DNA of 64,000 bases, taken from assembly GCF_964340395.1 (NCBI RefSeq), contig NC_135561.1, forward strand, positions 16,405,461 to 16,469,460. Reading direction: 5' to 3'. A model generated the notes under the pieces. That model was not told the DNA's origin. It saw only the letters and a program-made list of their open reading frames with translations, and ran no database searches. Below, piece after piece: positions 46,251-57,775 of the stretch; positions within the stretch are counted from its first letter, which is position 1, and every line of letters starts with the position of its first letter. Both the position numbers and the translations under genes were made by a program. Source of the stretch: Glandiceps talaboti. Its lineage: Eukaryota; Hemichordata; Enteropneusta; Spengelidae.

Positions 46251-47181
46251 AGTATTCTTGTAATAGGCAATGTTTGCTTCACATACACATAATTTGAAAG
46301 AAAAAATAGAAGTCTACAGTTATATATTTTCTCTGCTGTATATGGTTCAATATTAACCTCAATATTAAAAATATGTTAATAACTACAGTTACTGTAATAT
46401 TAAATCATGTATAAAACATTCAATAACACTGGCATTGGTTACACAACTATTTAACCATACACATATACATAATATATTTTTGCAGTTTATTTTCTTGCTT
46501 TACTTATCTTGTAATTGAATCCCCTTTGCCTTAAGTTTGTAAATGAATAAATTTGTTTAAAAAAACACACACAGTCAACTATAAACAGTGTTTTATTTAC
46601 AGTAACTGATTCAAGGGTTTTGCCATGATACACTAAATGTATATCACTTACTAATTTACAGGTTTACTTAATTACAAATAAAGGTTTCACCTGGTTTCAT
46701 AAATTGTTTGGTATAATTTTGGCCAACAAGTATACCTTTAGGCTTTACTGTATGTAGGTAGGTAGGTAGGTACAGATACCATGACTTTATGTATACAGCA
46801 GCAGATGGCATCCTGCCCATCTCATGGAAAACTTGACCTCAATGGTGCAAACTTCATAATCCTCTATATCTTGGAAAAGATTATTCACCGGATTACAGCT
46901 TTTTAATATAGAAAGATTTATTCTTCATTTTTTTCCAGGTGATAATCCATCCCAAAAAAAGAAGCTTATATTTAATAATTCAATCAGAATTTTTTTTTAA
47001 TTAACTGCATGTTTACATGGATAGCTTACAAAATGTCAAGGATACACGTACAAAATTAAACCTTCCAAGAGTGGGGTTCAATTACACACAAATGAAAATA
47101 TCTAGTCGTGAATCCCAAATATTCACTGACTTCCCTTCAGAATTGTCAAGGGTATACATACATGTACAACCAGCTATTTAA

Positions 47182-47842
47182 GCCAGGTGCACACTAGCGG
47201 AATCAGGTGAGCAAAATTTCACTTGTGGCATTGCCTCGCACTGATTCCTCTTGTGTTCATGCACCTTTTAATGAGAATTTGGCCATTTGTGGCCGTGAGC
47301 CAAATATCGAACTTTGGCCAAAATACCCGAAGCCATTGGTTTACTGAGCAGGGAATAGTCACAAAACTATACCAAACGAGATATCTATCTCATGCTATGA
47401 CACAATAACCGGCATCTTGTTGAATATTCCCTCTGACAGTAGCCACAGGTATTTAGGCCAAAGAGCGACATGTTTGTCTTTTAAAATCATTAAAATACCG
47501 TCGTCATTGATGTACAAGTTACTCACCTGTATTTTAGACTAGGCACAAACATTTTGTACTTTGTCATCGCCACGCATGCGTTTTTAACAAAGTTGTGGAC
47601 AGAATCCTCACGTTCAGGTGCACACACACAAGGAAAAATTCACGCGCGGCCAAAAATATCAAACATGCTAGATATTTAGCTCATGGACATGAATGACCAA
47701 ATTCTCATTTAAAGTTGCCCACACACGATCTTACCAACCATAAACTGGGAACATTTACAAAATGAGAGGAATCGGCATGAGGAAATTGCCACGAGTGAAA
47801 TTTTGCTCAGCTGATTTCTCTACATTGTAGTGTGCGCCTGGC
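47182..47842. mobile_element. fold-back element, about 660 bp, CAGG-ended
   Basis: gccaggtgcacactagcg at 47182 pairs with tagtgtgcgcctggc ending 47842. Pairing continues through gagcaaaatttcac/gtgaaattttgctc and aatgagaatttggcc/gaccaaattctcattt. Ends beginning CAGG recall hAT elements, but no 8-bp duplication is visible, so class is open. A 61-codon frame inside is not a gene. Confidence 0.7.
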
Positions 47843-48289
47843 TTTACATGTTTCTCAGAAAGAATTTGGGCTTCAAAGAATTTTTGACTCTGTGCATGAA
47901 TAGAAATTTTCATTTGATACTGTGGACCCTGAGTCCATGAACATTCATTCTTGTTTCTTCCTATGTATATCTGGAGTTTGTTCTTTGAAATATTTCTTGC
48001 ATCGCCATGATAACTGTTATACAATTTGTAGACCGTGGTGCAGAAAATCGTCGGTTTCATCATGTAAAATTATATTTTGATCAGCTATTGATATTGATAT
48101 TGTTTAGAAAACTTAATGTTGATTAAAATGTTACATTACAATAAACAGTCTAAACAGTTTAATTTGGGGTCAAGGGATTTTTTTTTGTAAAGAAATAAGT
48201 CAAATATATGATAAAATTTGGAGAAATTTTCAAAGATATTCATTCCCGGATGCATGCCATAAAATTACCAAATCTGTGCTCCTAAAAGA

Positions 48290-49030
48290 CTAAAAAGTTA
48301 TCAACGCTTTGTTAATTTTTTTTTTTTTCATTTTTGATGTCCTGCGAAGTAAACAAAAATAAGTCTTTAGCGAAAATTTCCAGGTTTAAATTATAGTATT
48401 CACGATACATAACTGTTGTAGCATTTTGCTATACTTGTTTCACAGCTCAATAGCCATTATTAAGTTGATATTACAGTGAACAAAAATAAGAATTACCAGA
48501 CAGATGCAGTGTACATATGTACTTAAACAGGTAAACATGTAACAGTTGATTCACAGATGAAACCATTTGTTACAGAACAATCCGTAAACAGTTGTAACAT
48601 CATCACTGTACAAGCTAAGCTAGTACAAGTACAAGTACAAAACCATGTGTGTATTGAATACAACATTGATGCTGTCACTCTACAAGACTTAGTTAAAAAA
48701 ATTCTGGTATGTTCTAACATTATACTGTAAGCCTAGATATTTTCACCACTAGAAAATTTTGCATTTTTACAGTCTTCCGCTAGTTCTCAAAGACTATAAT
48801 ATCCACTCATTACCAGATTTATACATTGTGTTCATATACAAGCAAGCGTTGCAGGTACTACTAATTTTTTTTTTGCATTTCTGATGTGCCATGTGAAAGA
48901 AATAAATATAAGTCTTTAGCAAAAATTTCAAGGTTTACGGTATTCACGATACATATCTTTTGTAGCATTTTATCATACTAATGTTTCTCAGCTTAATAGC
49001 CGTTATAAAGTTGATATTGCATGTACATAG
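48290..49030 (+). repeat. duplicated segment of about 190 bp, copies 590 bp apart
   Basis: About 48300-48480 and 48870-49030 share tttttttttttcatttntgatgt, aataagtctttagcNaaaatttc, ggtattcacgatacatan, tgtagcatttt and caatagccnttattaagttgatatt in the same order, with many small differences. The 390 bp between them show no clear feature. Confidence 0.65.
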
Positions 49031-49226
49031 TATTAGCATTTTACATTCTGAACTGTGGATGGTACGACATGATATATTATCAATATCATGTCAGTGATTA
49101 GATAGATATACCGTACATAATACAAGCCGTCACCACCATATCTTTGATTATGATATTCACTATATACGTGTTATCCCAGATAATAGACTGAAGGTGATAA
49201 AGGTATCAGTTACTGTCGCATGAGAT

Positions 49227-49510
49227 TCCCCAATATTTTTCTTCATTCAGCTGAGGAAAATACGAGTGACCTAAGGGGCATTTATTACCAGTAAAGGTCC
49301 CTAGACGAGTACTGAAAACCCTTATATCACGAGTATTTTCTAGCTGAATGAAGAAAAATATTGGAGAATAACAAAATTATATCATTGCCATTACTATCAA
49401 AGAAAAATCGGGGAAAGTACGTTTATGGCAATATTGAATGATTTGATTCTGAATCATATTTTGAACACAGCAGAACCAGTAATGTAGACATGCATTGTCG
49501 CGACATACAG
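49227..49510. mobile_element. palindromic element family C, copy 2
   Basis: Inverted arms: ccccaatatttttcttcattcag at 49228 and ctgaatgaagaaaaatattgg near 49350-49371, with cgagtgacctaaggggc/cccttatatcacgag nearer the centre. The 3-prime flank to about 49510 (aaattatatcattgcca; ttgattctgaatcata; agacatgcattgtcgcgac) matches the outer parts of the copies at 12.2 kb (inverted) and 53.4 kb. Confidence 0.65.
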
Positions 49511-50187
49511 ATGCATGTTGTCATGACTTTAATAGAACGGCCATAGTATACATTCCATATTTGTTCAACTTGGCTTGTGCATACATGATCACCAGATCAC
49601 CAGTATTTCTCAGTTGCTATATACATGTTAGCATGAGCAGTAATAGATATTGCTTTATGCACCTATGATGCTGCAATGAATGAATTATTAAGTATTGCGA
49701 AATTATTAATAAATGCTCTTTTTTTTTCTTGATAAAAGTGGAATAATATTACATGTAATGTAATGACTACAGACCAGCTTAAATCTCTTCAGAATCTCTT
49801 TCTCCATATAAATTTATAATGAAAAGTTACAGAGTAATTTTTTTGAGGGTATAATACACATTAGTTGAAAGCTAACCAGCTGGCACTTCGCGGTTTACAT
49901 TATCGTATGCCAGAATATGTTGACCCAACATGTTGATAGAGCCAATTAAATGACCAACTGTCTATGACTAGGTGTAGAAGAGGTAGTGAAACAATTAAAA
50001 CTGTCTTTAAGTTTGTCGCGCTGAGCTCTTGCAACTAGATGTATTGTAACAGCTATAGGATATGGTTGCATTGCAGTGTATAGTGGTTTCCTTTTACATC
50101 ATGGAAGCAACAAGTAGTCTTAGACTATTATCTTCTTCACTTTGCCACTAGTATCATCATGAATGTAAATTCATCATATTACTCCAG

Positions 50188-50244
50188 TACTATGTACTAT
50201 GACAGAAGCCTATAACATGCTAGTTTCACTGTGGCGTACTCAGG
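50188..50244 (+). CDS. possible exon of the split gene (57 bp)
   Basis: Acceptor catcatattactccag, two bases, then LCTMTEAYNMLVSLWRTQ and one base before donor cagg|gtaatt. It enters and leaves in phase 1, and the exit fits the next exon at 53011. The frame stays open to a TAA at 50385-50387, so a standalone small open frame (ATG at 50199, 62 codons) or an alternative terminal exon is possible. Just downstream lies a dispersed repeat. Confidence 0.45.
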
Positions 50245-50394
50245 GTAATTTGTACAAGTGCTTGGAGTGTTCTCCGCAGTCATGCATGACAAGTGAAAGT
50301 GCAGGAAAAAACAGTGCAAGCATGAGTACGATACTCCTAAGTACCGACACTGGCACTCTGGGGTTCTCTTATTCTAACATACCATAAGTTTATC

Positions 50395-50560
50395 CAAAAG
50401 CAAATTTCAATAAAACTGATACTGTGCAATTGTGTGCTTTCGCTGACTGTCTATAATTGAGCATGCCCTCATTTACATATCATTTGCATGCAGGTATGCA
50501 ATAATGGTTTTGATATTGCACTGCAGTCACTGTGCGAATACCACTACAGTATGTGCATGT
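50395..50560 (+). repeat. dispersed repeat family J, copy 1
   Basis: gcaaatttcaataaaactgatactg, gcttncttt, ctcatttacatatcatttgcatgcaggtatg and tttngatattgca match 52665-52810 in the same order and orientation. Confidence 0.6.
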
Positions 50561-51646
50561 AGCGATGTTATCTCTGGTACATATATAATAATATACCGTG
50601 CATGTGATAATCTCAAGGTGTTTTGTACAGTATTATAAGCAGAAGCAGAAGAATGCATATTAGCTATGTTCAATACATGGTTAACTTTTGTTTTCAAAAT
50701 TTTGGTAACTTAAATGTCTCTCCTACATTGTAATAAACAAAGTCCAAGACCACATCAGTATTGATACATGTTCATTTTTGCAAACAATACCAGCAAAAGC
50801 ATTCAAAACAGGAAAACGTTCATTATGTAATATTAAAATAGACTTAATGTAGTTCCAGTGTTAGGATTATAATATATTATAAGTAATAACATGTGCTAGA
50901 ATGAAGTCTTCTCAATGTAACTTTACAATATGCACAGTGATATTTGCATTGATTCAGTCAGAATGTCTCATTAATTTACCTATGCTATAAACATGTTGAG
51001 GTCATTTATTATTCATATTTTAATCATCTTCTAAAGAGCATTGCAAGATTGCTGCCGATTCTAAGATATTGTATTTGTAGTAATCCTTCTTAAAAACTAT
51101 CAAGTTGATGAATTATTCATGAATTTCACAACATCAGTAAATGACCCATATACCCTTGGCAATTGACACTAAAAGCTAGATACATTACATATAGTATACA
51201 GTCATGGAGTCTCCATCCACCTGTCTCTCCTTATCCTGACCACTGCACTCCCTAACTCCTCAGTTCAGAGAATGACTTTTCAGGCGTTTTTTGAACTCAC
51301 CCACCAATACGTCCCATCCCTACACAAACATATCTAAAGATACAGCAACAGACTTTGAATTCAGGAGTTCCATGTTCAAACTCCATCATGATATTTGAAT
51401 TTGTGATGAGTATCATAACCAAATGTCTGATATATATTTTTAAAAACTGTATGTATCACCAACTTTGTCCTTTCATCCAACCTATTCCATTTCTGTATTA
51501 ACCAGAAAGTATACATTGTAAAAATTAACTTGTAAGATGGAGAAGTGGTTGGGATTGGGAACTAAGGTATAATTTGCCAGGAGCTATATTAATAGCAATG
51601 AAAGCTTTTTGGAGAAAATGCATCAACTGCATACAGTACACACATG

Positions 51647-51728
51647 CAAAGAACCTTGCTACAGGCAAGATATGTGTTAACATATACAGGACATGTTAAC
51701 ACATCTTTTGCCTCTAGCAAGGTTCTTT
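51647..51728. mobile_element. 82-bp hairpin MITE
   Basis: caaagaaccttgctacaggc pairs with gcctctagcaaggttcttt over almost its whole length around a short loop (tgttaacatatacaggacatgttaaca). acatg stands on both sides (51642-51646 and 51729-51733) as a possible 5-bp target duplication. Confidence 0.65.
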
Positions 51729-52422
51729 ACATGTCTGTAGAGTGAAAGAACTATTATAGGATACGACATGTGGGTATCTAGATTTACACAAACACAGATT
51801 AGTGGTAAGTTGTTTTTTTTTGTTTTTTTTTAAAACTGTCTTAGTACAAATTAGAAATTTGACAGCCTTTGATTGTCATTTATGAATTTTTTAACAACAA
51901 CATTTCATTGATGATGAAAATAAGAATGGCAAGGTTTCTACTGATTTGAAATAATAACCCTTGCAAAAACACCAGCTAAAGACAATATTAGGTACCGTAT
52001 AAACAATACAGCTGATTCCGAAACAGTTACAGTGGTTGCCCCTGTATATGTAGGTTCAGGTATCAATTTTATCATCAATTTTTTATTAACGGAAGTTGTA
52101 ATGTAACACAGTAATATTAAAAGTCATACCTGATTGTTATAGCATGCATTCTATCACTGTATCAGTAAACAGAGACATAGTATCCTGACTCCTGTGCTGT
52201 TTATGCTTTGATACGTTATGGACACTAATTGCACTGTATGTCTCATCTGAAATACATCATACATGAAAATTACAAGTCATGTAAGTCATTTGTATTTCAA
52301 ACAACTCTTTTCAAATAGGTACACCATGACCAAACCAATTATATGATGGTTGAGTGCACTGATGTGTGATATGCTCAGGTACATTGTATTTGCACAATTG
52401 CTTGCAGTTTTCACTGTGACCT

Positions 52423-52522
52423 GTGTTCCCTCTAATGGTAGCCAAATTTTGTTGATGTGAGTCAAAATGATAAAAACTGGCATTTCTTGTGAGTCACCAC
52501 ATAGTAAGATATAAGGGAACAC
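52423..52522. repeat. 100-bp element with TGTTCCCT ends
   Basis: gtgttccctctaatgg at 52423 and its partner agggaacac ending 52522 are inverted; gtgagtcaaaatgataaaaac and tcttgtgagtcacc lie inside. Ends like gtgttccctctaa are found in some hAT-type elements, from memory. No target duplication seen. Confidence 0.5.
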
Positions 52523-52664
52523 CAAATTTTGGTGCGTCTCTAGCTATTGTGTATGTCAGTGGCATGTCAAATTGGCTTAGAGGGCACACTGATTGCGACC
52601 ATACAATTTCATGGAAATGGTTTGGTTTATCATTACATACATGTATGTATATTCGAACGAGCAA

Positions 52665-52810
52665 ATTTCTGTAAAAATGATACTGCGCGATTGCTTACTT
52701 TTGTATAGAGCAAGCAATTGTACCCTCATTTGCATATCATTTGCATGCAGGTATGTGATTATAATGTTTTTGGTATTGCAAATGCAGTGCTCGAAGAATA
52801 GTATCAGAAA
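52665..52810 (+). repeat. dispersed repeat family J, copy 2
   Basis: Homologue of 50395-50560, sharing ctcatttgcatatcatttgcatgcaggtatg. Overlapping open frames here are accidental. Confidence 0.6.
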
Positions 52811-53010
52811 GAACCTCTATATTGTCCAGATGAAGTTTATTAGTGAAATACATGTACACCTTGATTCTCTTGGGAAAATGACCTTTGAACCTCAAAGTAA
52901 TTATTAAAACCTGTGATATGACAGCTTGTGTGTAGTGTCATTAATTCATATTTTGATGTATGATTCTATACTATATTTGATATTAATATATATCATCTGT
53001 CTTCTAACAG

Positions 53011-53121
53011 CTGCCGGTGATAATATTAATAAATACAAATATTACTCAATAACATACTTTCAACAACAGCTTGTGTGGACAAGGAGAATTTATGATAGGA
53101 TTATTTGGAACATACACACTT
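53011..53121 (+). CDS. exon of the split gene (111 bp)
   Basis: Strong acceptor (ctgtcttctaacag), two bases, then 36 open codons starting AGDNINKYKYYSITYF and ending RIIWNIHT, with donor t|gtaggt at 53122. It enters and leaves in phase 1. The peptide is aromatic-rich and basic (QQQLVWTRRIYDR). The next candidate, a 20-bp exon at 56650, has matching phase. An alternative donor sits 4 bp later (gtag|gtgtag). Without splicing the frame ends at 53157-53159. Confidence 0.6.
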
Positions 53122-53399
53122 GTAGGTGTAGGAGTGCTTTTTGTTCTACAACAATATGAAAACGACTAAAACAAACATATTTTATTCTAGTTTTGTAGAG
53201 CTTTAGTAGTGTAGATTTTATGTTCCCATTTGTAGATTGATAATTCTGAATATTTATGATTCAGAGATGTCCCTGACCTGTCATGGACATCATTATTCTA
53301 TTTTCAATTACAAGTTCGTATAATTTTATTCATATTTATAGTGCCGTTCAAAGTGTATTAAATTTTATAATTAGATAATAATTCCTCATAATTTTGTTT

Positions 53400-53690
53400 G
53401 TTCAGCCTTGGAAATATGAATGACCTTGTAAGGGGGGGGGGGGGGGTTGAGGGGGTGATCTTGTCAATATAAGTCACTAGATGAGTAGTGACAAAACCCT
53501 TAGGTCATGAGTATTTTCCAGCAGAATGATGAAAAATATTGGGGAGTAATTGTACCTCCACAAGCAAAATTTTTGAAAAATGTGAAGAAAAAAAAATAAT
53601 GGCGATTTGGAGCACTTTAACTCCTATTTTTAGCACCCTGGAACAGTAACATACAGTAGACACATGTTGTCGTGTTATGTAAGATGTCCA
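53400..53690. mobile_element. palindromic element family C, copy 3 (partial)
   Basis: cccttaggtcatgagtattttccagcagaatgatgaaaaatattgggga at 53500-53550 matches the right arm of the other copies. gaccttgtaagggg at about 53420 is the left partner, expanded by a G run. The 3-prime flank (gtagacacatgttgtcgtg) also matches 49480-49505. Confidence 0.6.
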
Positions 53691-53739
53691 CTGGCAGGGT
53701 ATTTCTTGTCCAAAAATAATAACTTGGGCTTTAATTCAT

Positions 53740-54060
53740 TTATTTTATGATTGTGAATTTGTTGTGGAGTTTTGGGATGGATTTTATGTGTTATGGGGGA
53801 AAGAAAGCAGGACTTAATATTTCAAATGAAAGACAAATCATCTTAATACATGATGAACAACTGTCGTTTTTATTGAACTTTGTTATTCTTGTTGCTAAGC
53901 ATTCTATCTATATTTCAAAATTTAGAAAACAAAAACCAGATTTGACGGCATAAAAAATCATTACAAAATATTCAGAGTGTAGAGTTTCATGTTGTAGTTA
54001 GAAAAAGTGATAAGTAAATGCGCATATTAAGAAATGGGGACATTTTTTGAAATTTGATAA
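53740..54060 (+). pseudogene. LINE reverse-transcriptase gene remnant, 3-prime end
   Basis: The open frame ending at 53953 contains LLWSFGMDF, then an INLS-like spacer, then LLNFVILVAKHSIYISKFRK and a KPDL-type end. From memory, L1/Tx1-like LINE ORF2 proteins end with such a hydrophobic-then-basic segment (an LLAKxxIYxxKxxKxKP pattern), often followed some tens of residues later by KW. Beyond the stop at 53952, KKWGHF appears near 54030. The whole is short and broken, so it is a dead 5-prime-truncated copy. No RT catalytic motif is present. Confidence 0.45.
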
Positions 54061-54964
54061 CTTCAGAAGAGTTTCAGAATACGAAACATATAAGATTTTC
54101 ATCTATGAAAAAGTTGTATTTTTATAATAAGCCCAATAAAAAAATATTATTAAATACAAAAAAATACCTTGGCTTGTGCATGTTATAAGTGTAATGGGAA
54201 TTACATACCATGTACTTTTAAGCATATCATGATGTACACCATCAAGATTGATGTCAGTAAGTCATCATACAATGTATTTCACACAAAACTTACAAAATTC
54301 CCTTCAGTATATAGTTGCTTTAAGTGAAAATATTAAATAATTGTACAGTTAGGTACTAAATTATACCTTTTTGACCACCTGTTCAAATAAGAATCTGTCT
54401 GAACTTACTTTTAAGCAAAACTGTAATGACTATTATCATAAGCCTTTAAAGAAATCTAATGTTAATCTCCAAAACTCACCCACCTGTTGATGTCTCTAGA
54501 ATGTTTTATAAGGTTATAACTATGTATACCATAATCTGTTTTCTGTTGCTATGTTTGGACTCTGCGTTTTTGTGTAATACTTCTATGGATTAAAAAAACA
54601 AACATTTTGTATGAACTGCCATTGCCAAATGCACATGGGTGGGCACGCATGCATGCATACACTACACAATTAAATATCTTGTAATATTTTCATTCTCAGA
54701 CTATAACTGCCACCTTGGTGTTATTTCCATGTCTTAAATCTAAATATGTCTTACGTGGTGAAAAGATGGCAATGTATGTGGGTAAAACTGCATGTACTCA
54801 TAATAATTGCCATTTGTCTTCTAAAAGCCCCAAAAGCATCAAACTTAATTTCCTGATGAGAGACACCCTTAAGTATGTTAACTTTACAAATACAGATTAT
54901 TGACCTAGGGTATGACATTAGCACCCCCCCCCCCATGCTCTTACAATTGGCGCCATCTGTTCAT

Positions 54965-55110
54965 GCATCTATGTGTGTGTGTGTCTGTCCATGATACATC
55001 ATTCTTCTGTATACAGTATCCAATTCATTCAAACCTAGCACAAAGGTGACAAATCATGCCATTAGGACATAAGCAAATTTGATCAAATGGCAGCCATTTT
55101 GGTAGTTAAA
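54965..55110 (+). repeat. fragment of the 2.9-kb dispersed repeat
   Basis: gtctgtccatgatacatcattcttctg, tattcaaacctagcacaaaggt and atcaaatggcagccatttt follow the order seen at 2.9-3.2 kb (ctgtccgtc; gactaaaccttgcacaaaggt; aatggcagccata). A C run at 54924-54934 precedes it. Confidence 0.5.
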
Positions 55111-55492
55111 ATCAATATTTAGCGCATACTTCCAAATCACTTCTATGAAGACTAGTATTTTTGATCATATCATTTCATAATTTTACCCATACATGTACCG
55201 GTACATGTCACATACAATGTACTTATGGTATGCGTTATTTACATGCAATAACACATTTGCTTACCCTCTCCGTATATATTTTACTAACTTTTTAGGAGAT
55301 ATGAAATAGAGAAACAATATTTTTAGCAAGTTTGGATGCATTATGAGGAATTATTGCTGCAATAATTAAATGACAGATAGTCGGAAAAAATATGTCTGTC
55401 TCTCAACACACATGGATAATTTTTTATATATTTATTATATATATACAATGTCATATAATGTACATGTCATTGTCTTTACATACATGTATCTT

Positions 55493-55548
55493 TGTATGTA
55501 TGTATGTATGTATGTATGTATGTATGTGTGTATGTATGTATGTATGTA
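55493..55548 (+). repeat. (TATG)n microsatellite
   Basis: About thirteen units with one tgtg interruption. Confidence 0.95.
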
Positions 55549-55825
55549 ATAAAATTAACCATCAATATAATAAAATTAACCTTAAAATAGATACATATCC
55601 TTATTCATAATAAACAAGGCTATAAAGGGATCAGGAAATAGCAAAGCTTATAGTCAAGCTTGTAACCCTAGTGACTAAAACATACATGTACTTGCATGTA
55701 CACACACAACATTGCAAATTGCCATAGCAACTATCAGTACCATAAAATAAGAAACATTTTTGAAAAAAGAGACAAAGAACAGCAAACAACAATGGAACAG
55801 TGAAATTGACACACGTACAATTTCC

Positions 55826-55858
55826 ACAGTCAATTTATGAAATTCGTAAATTGACTGT
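55826..55858. repeat. short hairpin
   Basis: cagtcaattta and taaattgactg pair around tgaaattcg. Confidence 0.5.
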
Positions 55859-56649
55859 AACCTGCGTCAGTTGTCATTCAAAACAAAATAATATTATCAT
55901 GTTGTACCGTACACAGCTATACATATTCTGAAAATATTAACTCTTTATTCTGAAAATAACAACTCTTTAACTGAATTGGTAAAGTTTACGCGTGGTCCAA
56001 TAGTCCAAATCTCAACAGGCAGGTTATTTCAGGTTTTGTATGTTGTTGTATGTTATGTAATAAGTCAGGATAATTTTGTATACATATTTGATGCAGTAGT
56101 GTACTGAGAAGCGCAGGTACATGTAAACACACACACACAATAGAATTTGGCTGCAGTTTTGTCTGAGTTGTCTGTGTTAATTGTGTGTTCATAGAAACAT
56201 GACCAAGTCTACAATATGTGACAAACTGCATTGTTAAAGTCAAATTATGTAGTTCACATAATCACAAAAATATATTTAGACACAGAGGCACTTACATTAA
56301 ATGATAATACTCTGTATTTGTTCAAAATGTTCCTTTCTTCAGAAGGCATTCAATTTTTTGATAAACTAAAATCATTTTTTATTAAATTTATCAATGAATA
56401 CAGATTTTATCCCACAGATAATGCAACACACAAGACTTTCTGAAGCTTCCCTTTTAAGTTGATTTGATATAAGTTATCCATACGTCATTTAATCAATACA
56501 AAATTGTAGTTTGGCACGGGCAAATCAGGTTTCATTCATCATATGCTTTCCATTCATTTTTTTATAGTCAGTCTGTCAGAGAATCTTGTTGAATCTGTCT
56601 GTTAGAGTATTTCCTAAATCCATGACTTACTTTCTGTTTCTTCCAACAG

Positions 56650-56669
56650 ATGCTGTGCACTTTGTAAAG
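56650..56669 (+). CDS. candidate 20-bp micro-exon of the split gene
   Basis: Both splice signals are strong: acceptor tactttctgtttcttccaacag and donor aaag|gtacac. With two bases completing a codon begun at 53121, it reads AVHFVK and exits in phase 0, matching the last exon. Micro-exons are common in animal genes, but a match this short can occur by chance, and skipping it would shift the frame of the last exon. Confidence 0.5.
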
Positions 56670-56876
56670 GTACACGTACATGCATAGTTGAGATCTGAAA
56701 ACCCATCAAAGTAAGGATTAATGGTTTCCATGGTGACACCGTATTTGACCATTTAAGTATTGATGTAAACAGTTCAAAGTAAGTGTTTATTGTTACCAGT
56801 AATTGATTTGGACTTGCTATGATACATAGAAAGCAAATAATGGTTGTATTTTAACCATTTTTTGTTCATTATTTAA

Positions 56877-57233
56877 AGTGGCCATATGGATGAGGTTTTG
56901 AAATTCATTTTGGATTTTTAATTTATAAAAAAGTTTTTGAATTATTGTGGCTTCCCACTTCAAAAAATCAATGTGCAACAACATAGACCAAGTCTGTGTT
57001 TGTAACTTAGAACATGACTGAAAGCTAAAATATGCGTAAAAAGTTTGTTTTTGTACCTACAATAACAAACATTTTACGCATTTATCTGTCTTTTGCAATG
57101 TATTGAGTAACAAACACAGACTTGGTCTATGTTGTTTCACATTGGATTTTCACGTAGGAAGCCATTATAGCATTGTTTTAGCAATTAAAAAATCCAAAAT
57201 AAATTCCAAATCCTCATCCATATGGCCTAAACT
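56877..57233. mobile_element. TTAA-flanked fold-back, family F, complete copy
   Basis: The arms of about 150 bp pair from agtggccatatgg at 56877 to ccatatggcctaaact ending 57233: cattttggatttttaattt/aattaaaaaatccaaaata, aacatagaccaagtctgtg/cacagacttggtctatgtt, and cgtaaaaagtttg/ttttacgc at the loop. TTAA flanks both ends (56873-56876 and 57234-57237). The truncated relative at 21190-21415 also begins next to TTAA. No coding capacity. Confidence 0.75.
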
Positions 57234-57732
57234 TTAATACATGAATTGCTGGTCAACTGGTTAGAATGGCCAAGTTGAACTTGGAATTTGAAACTTGGTT
57301 GTTTTAACATTGCAATTGGTGTTTACTTCTGAATGGCCTTTGGGGCAAAATGAGAACCATGATTGTGTCGTAGTAAACTCACCTGCGTGATTGGAAACCT
57401 GAAGATTGGTGTGGGAAGGACTTATCATTTTCCTTACCCAGAACCTTTAAAGGGTTGCATATGTGCATATGTATGCTTTCCAGGAAATTGAGAATGTTAG
57501 ATAGAGCTGTTATGCTGTTTTCATGCTCATGCTAGGTGCAGTGATTATGTATATCACTGTGGTCACAACATTCATCTCAAGGAGGAGACATTACAATGAG
57601 TACTTTTATGAGTCAATGATATATGTATTATACATGTATACTAAATGTAGATATTTCCCCGTGATTGAAATTACTCAATGCAGATGGACCAAACCTTGAT
57701 TTTAATGTTTTCTTTTTAAAAAAAGTACTAGG

Positions 57733-57775
57733 TAAATAAATAAATAAATAAATAACATAAATAAATAAAACAAAT
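57733..57775 (+). repeat. (AAAT)n microsatellite
   Basis: Seven or eight units with one interruption. Confidence 0.9.

Larger units (their letters stand above)
42595..50187 (+). other. 7.6-kb intron
   Basis: Holds the 54-bp minisatellite (42815-43225), GGGCTC element copy 2, family H copy 3, an 87-bp tandem repeat, a fold-back (47182-47842), a duplicated segment pair (48.3/48.9 kb) and family C copy 2. I see nothing in 43745-45270 (a T-rich open frame at 44876-45109 is not convincing), 46255-47180 apart from (TAGG)n at about 46755-46770, 47845-48285, or 49515-50185. Confidence 0.45.
50245..53010 (+). other. intron between exons at 50188 and 53011
   Basis: Contains two copies of a dispersed repeat (50395-50560, 52665-52810) and two small fold-backs (51647-51728, 52423-52522). 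I see nothing in 50600-51630 or 51735-52420. It ends in a strong tatcatctgtcttctaacag. Confidence 0.5.
53122..56649 (+). other. intron between exons at 53011 and 56650
   Basis: Includes family C copy 3 with a G run (53434-53446), a LINE remnant (53740-54060), a fragment of the 2.9-kb repeat (54965-55110), a (TATG)n tract and a small hairpin (55826-55858). A possible exon start at 54700 (cattctcag then open to 54903) was considered but does not fit the phase. I see nothing in 54180-54690, 55115-55390 or 55865-56640. Confidence 0.45.

Noticed and set aside
54700-54903. Possible exon after cattctcag, open for 67 codons
   Set aside because: It would need phase-0 entry, which the preceding exon does not offer, and the peptide has no recognisable feature.
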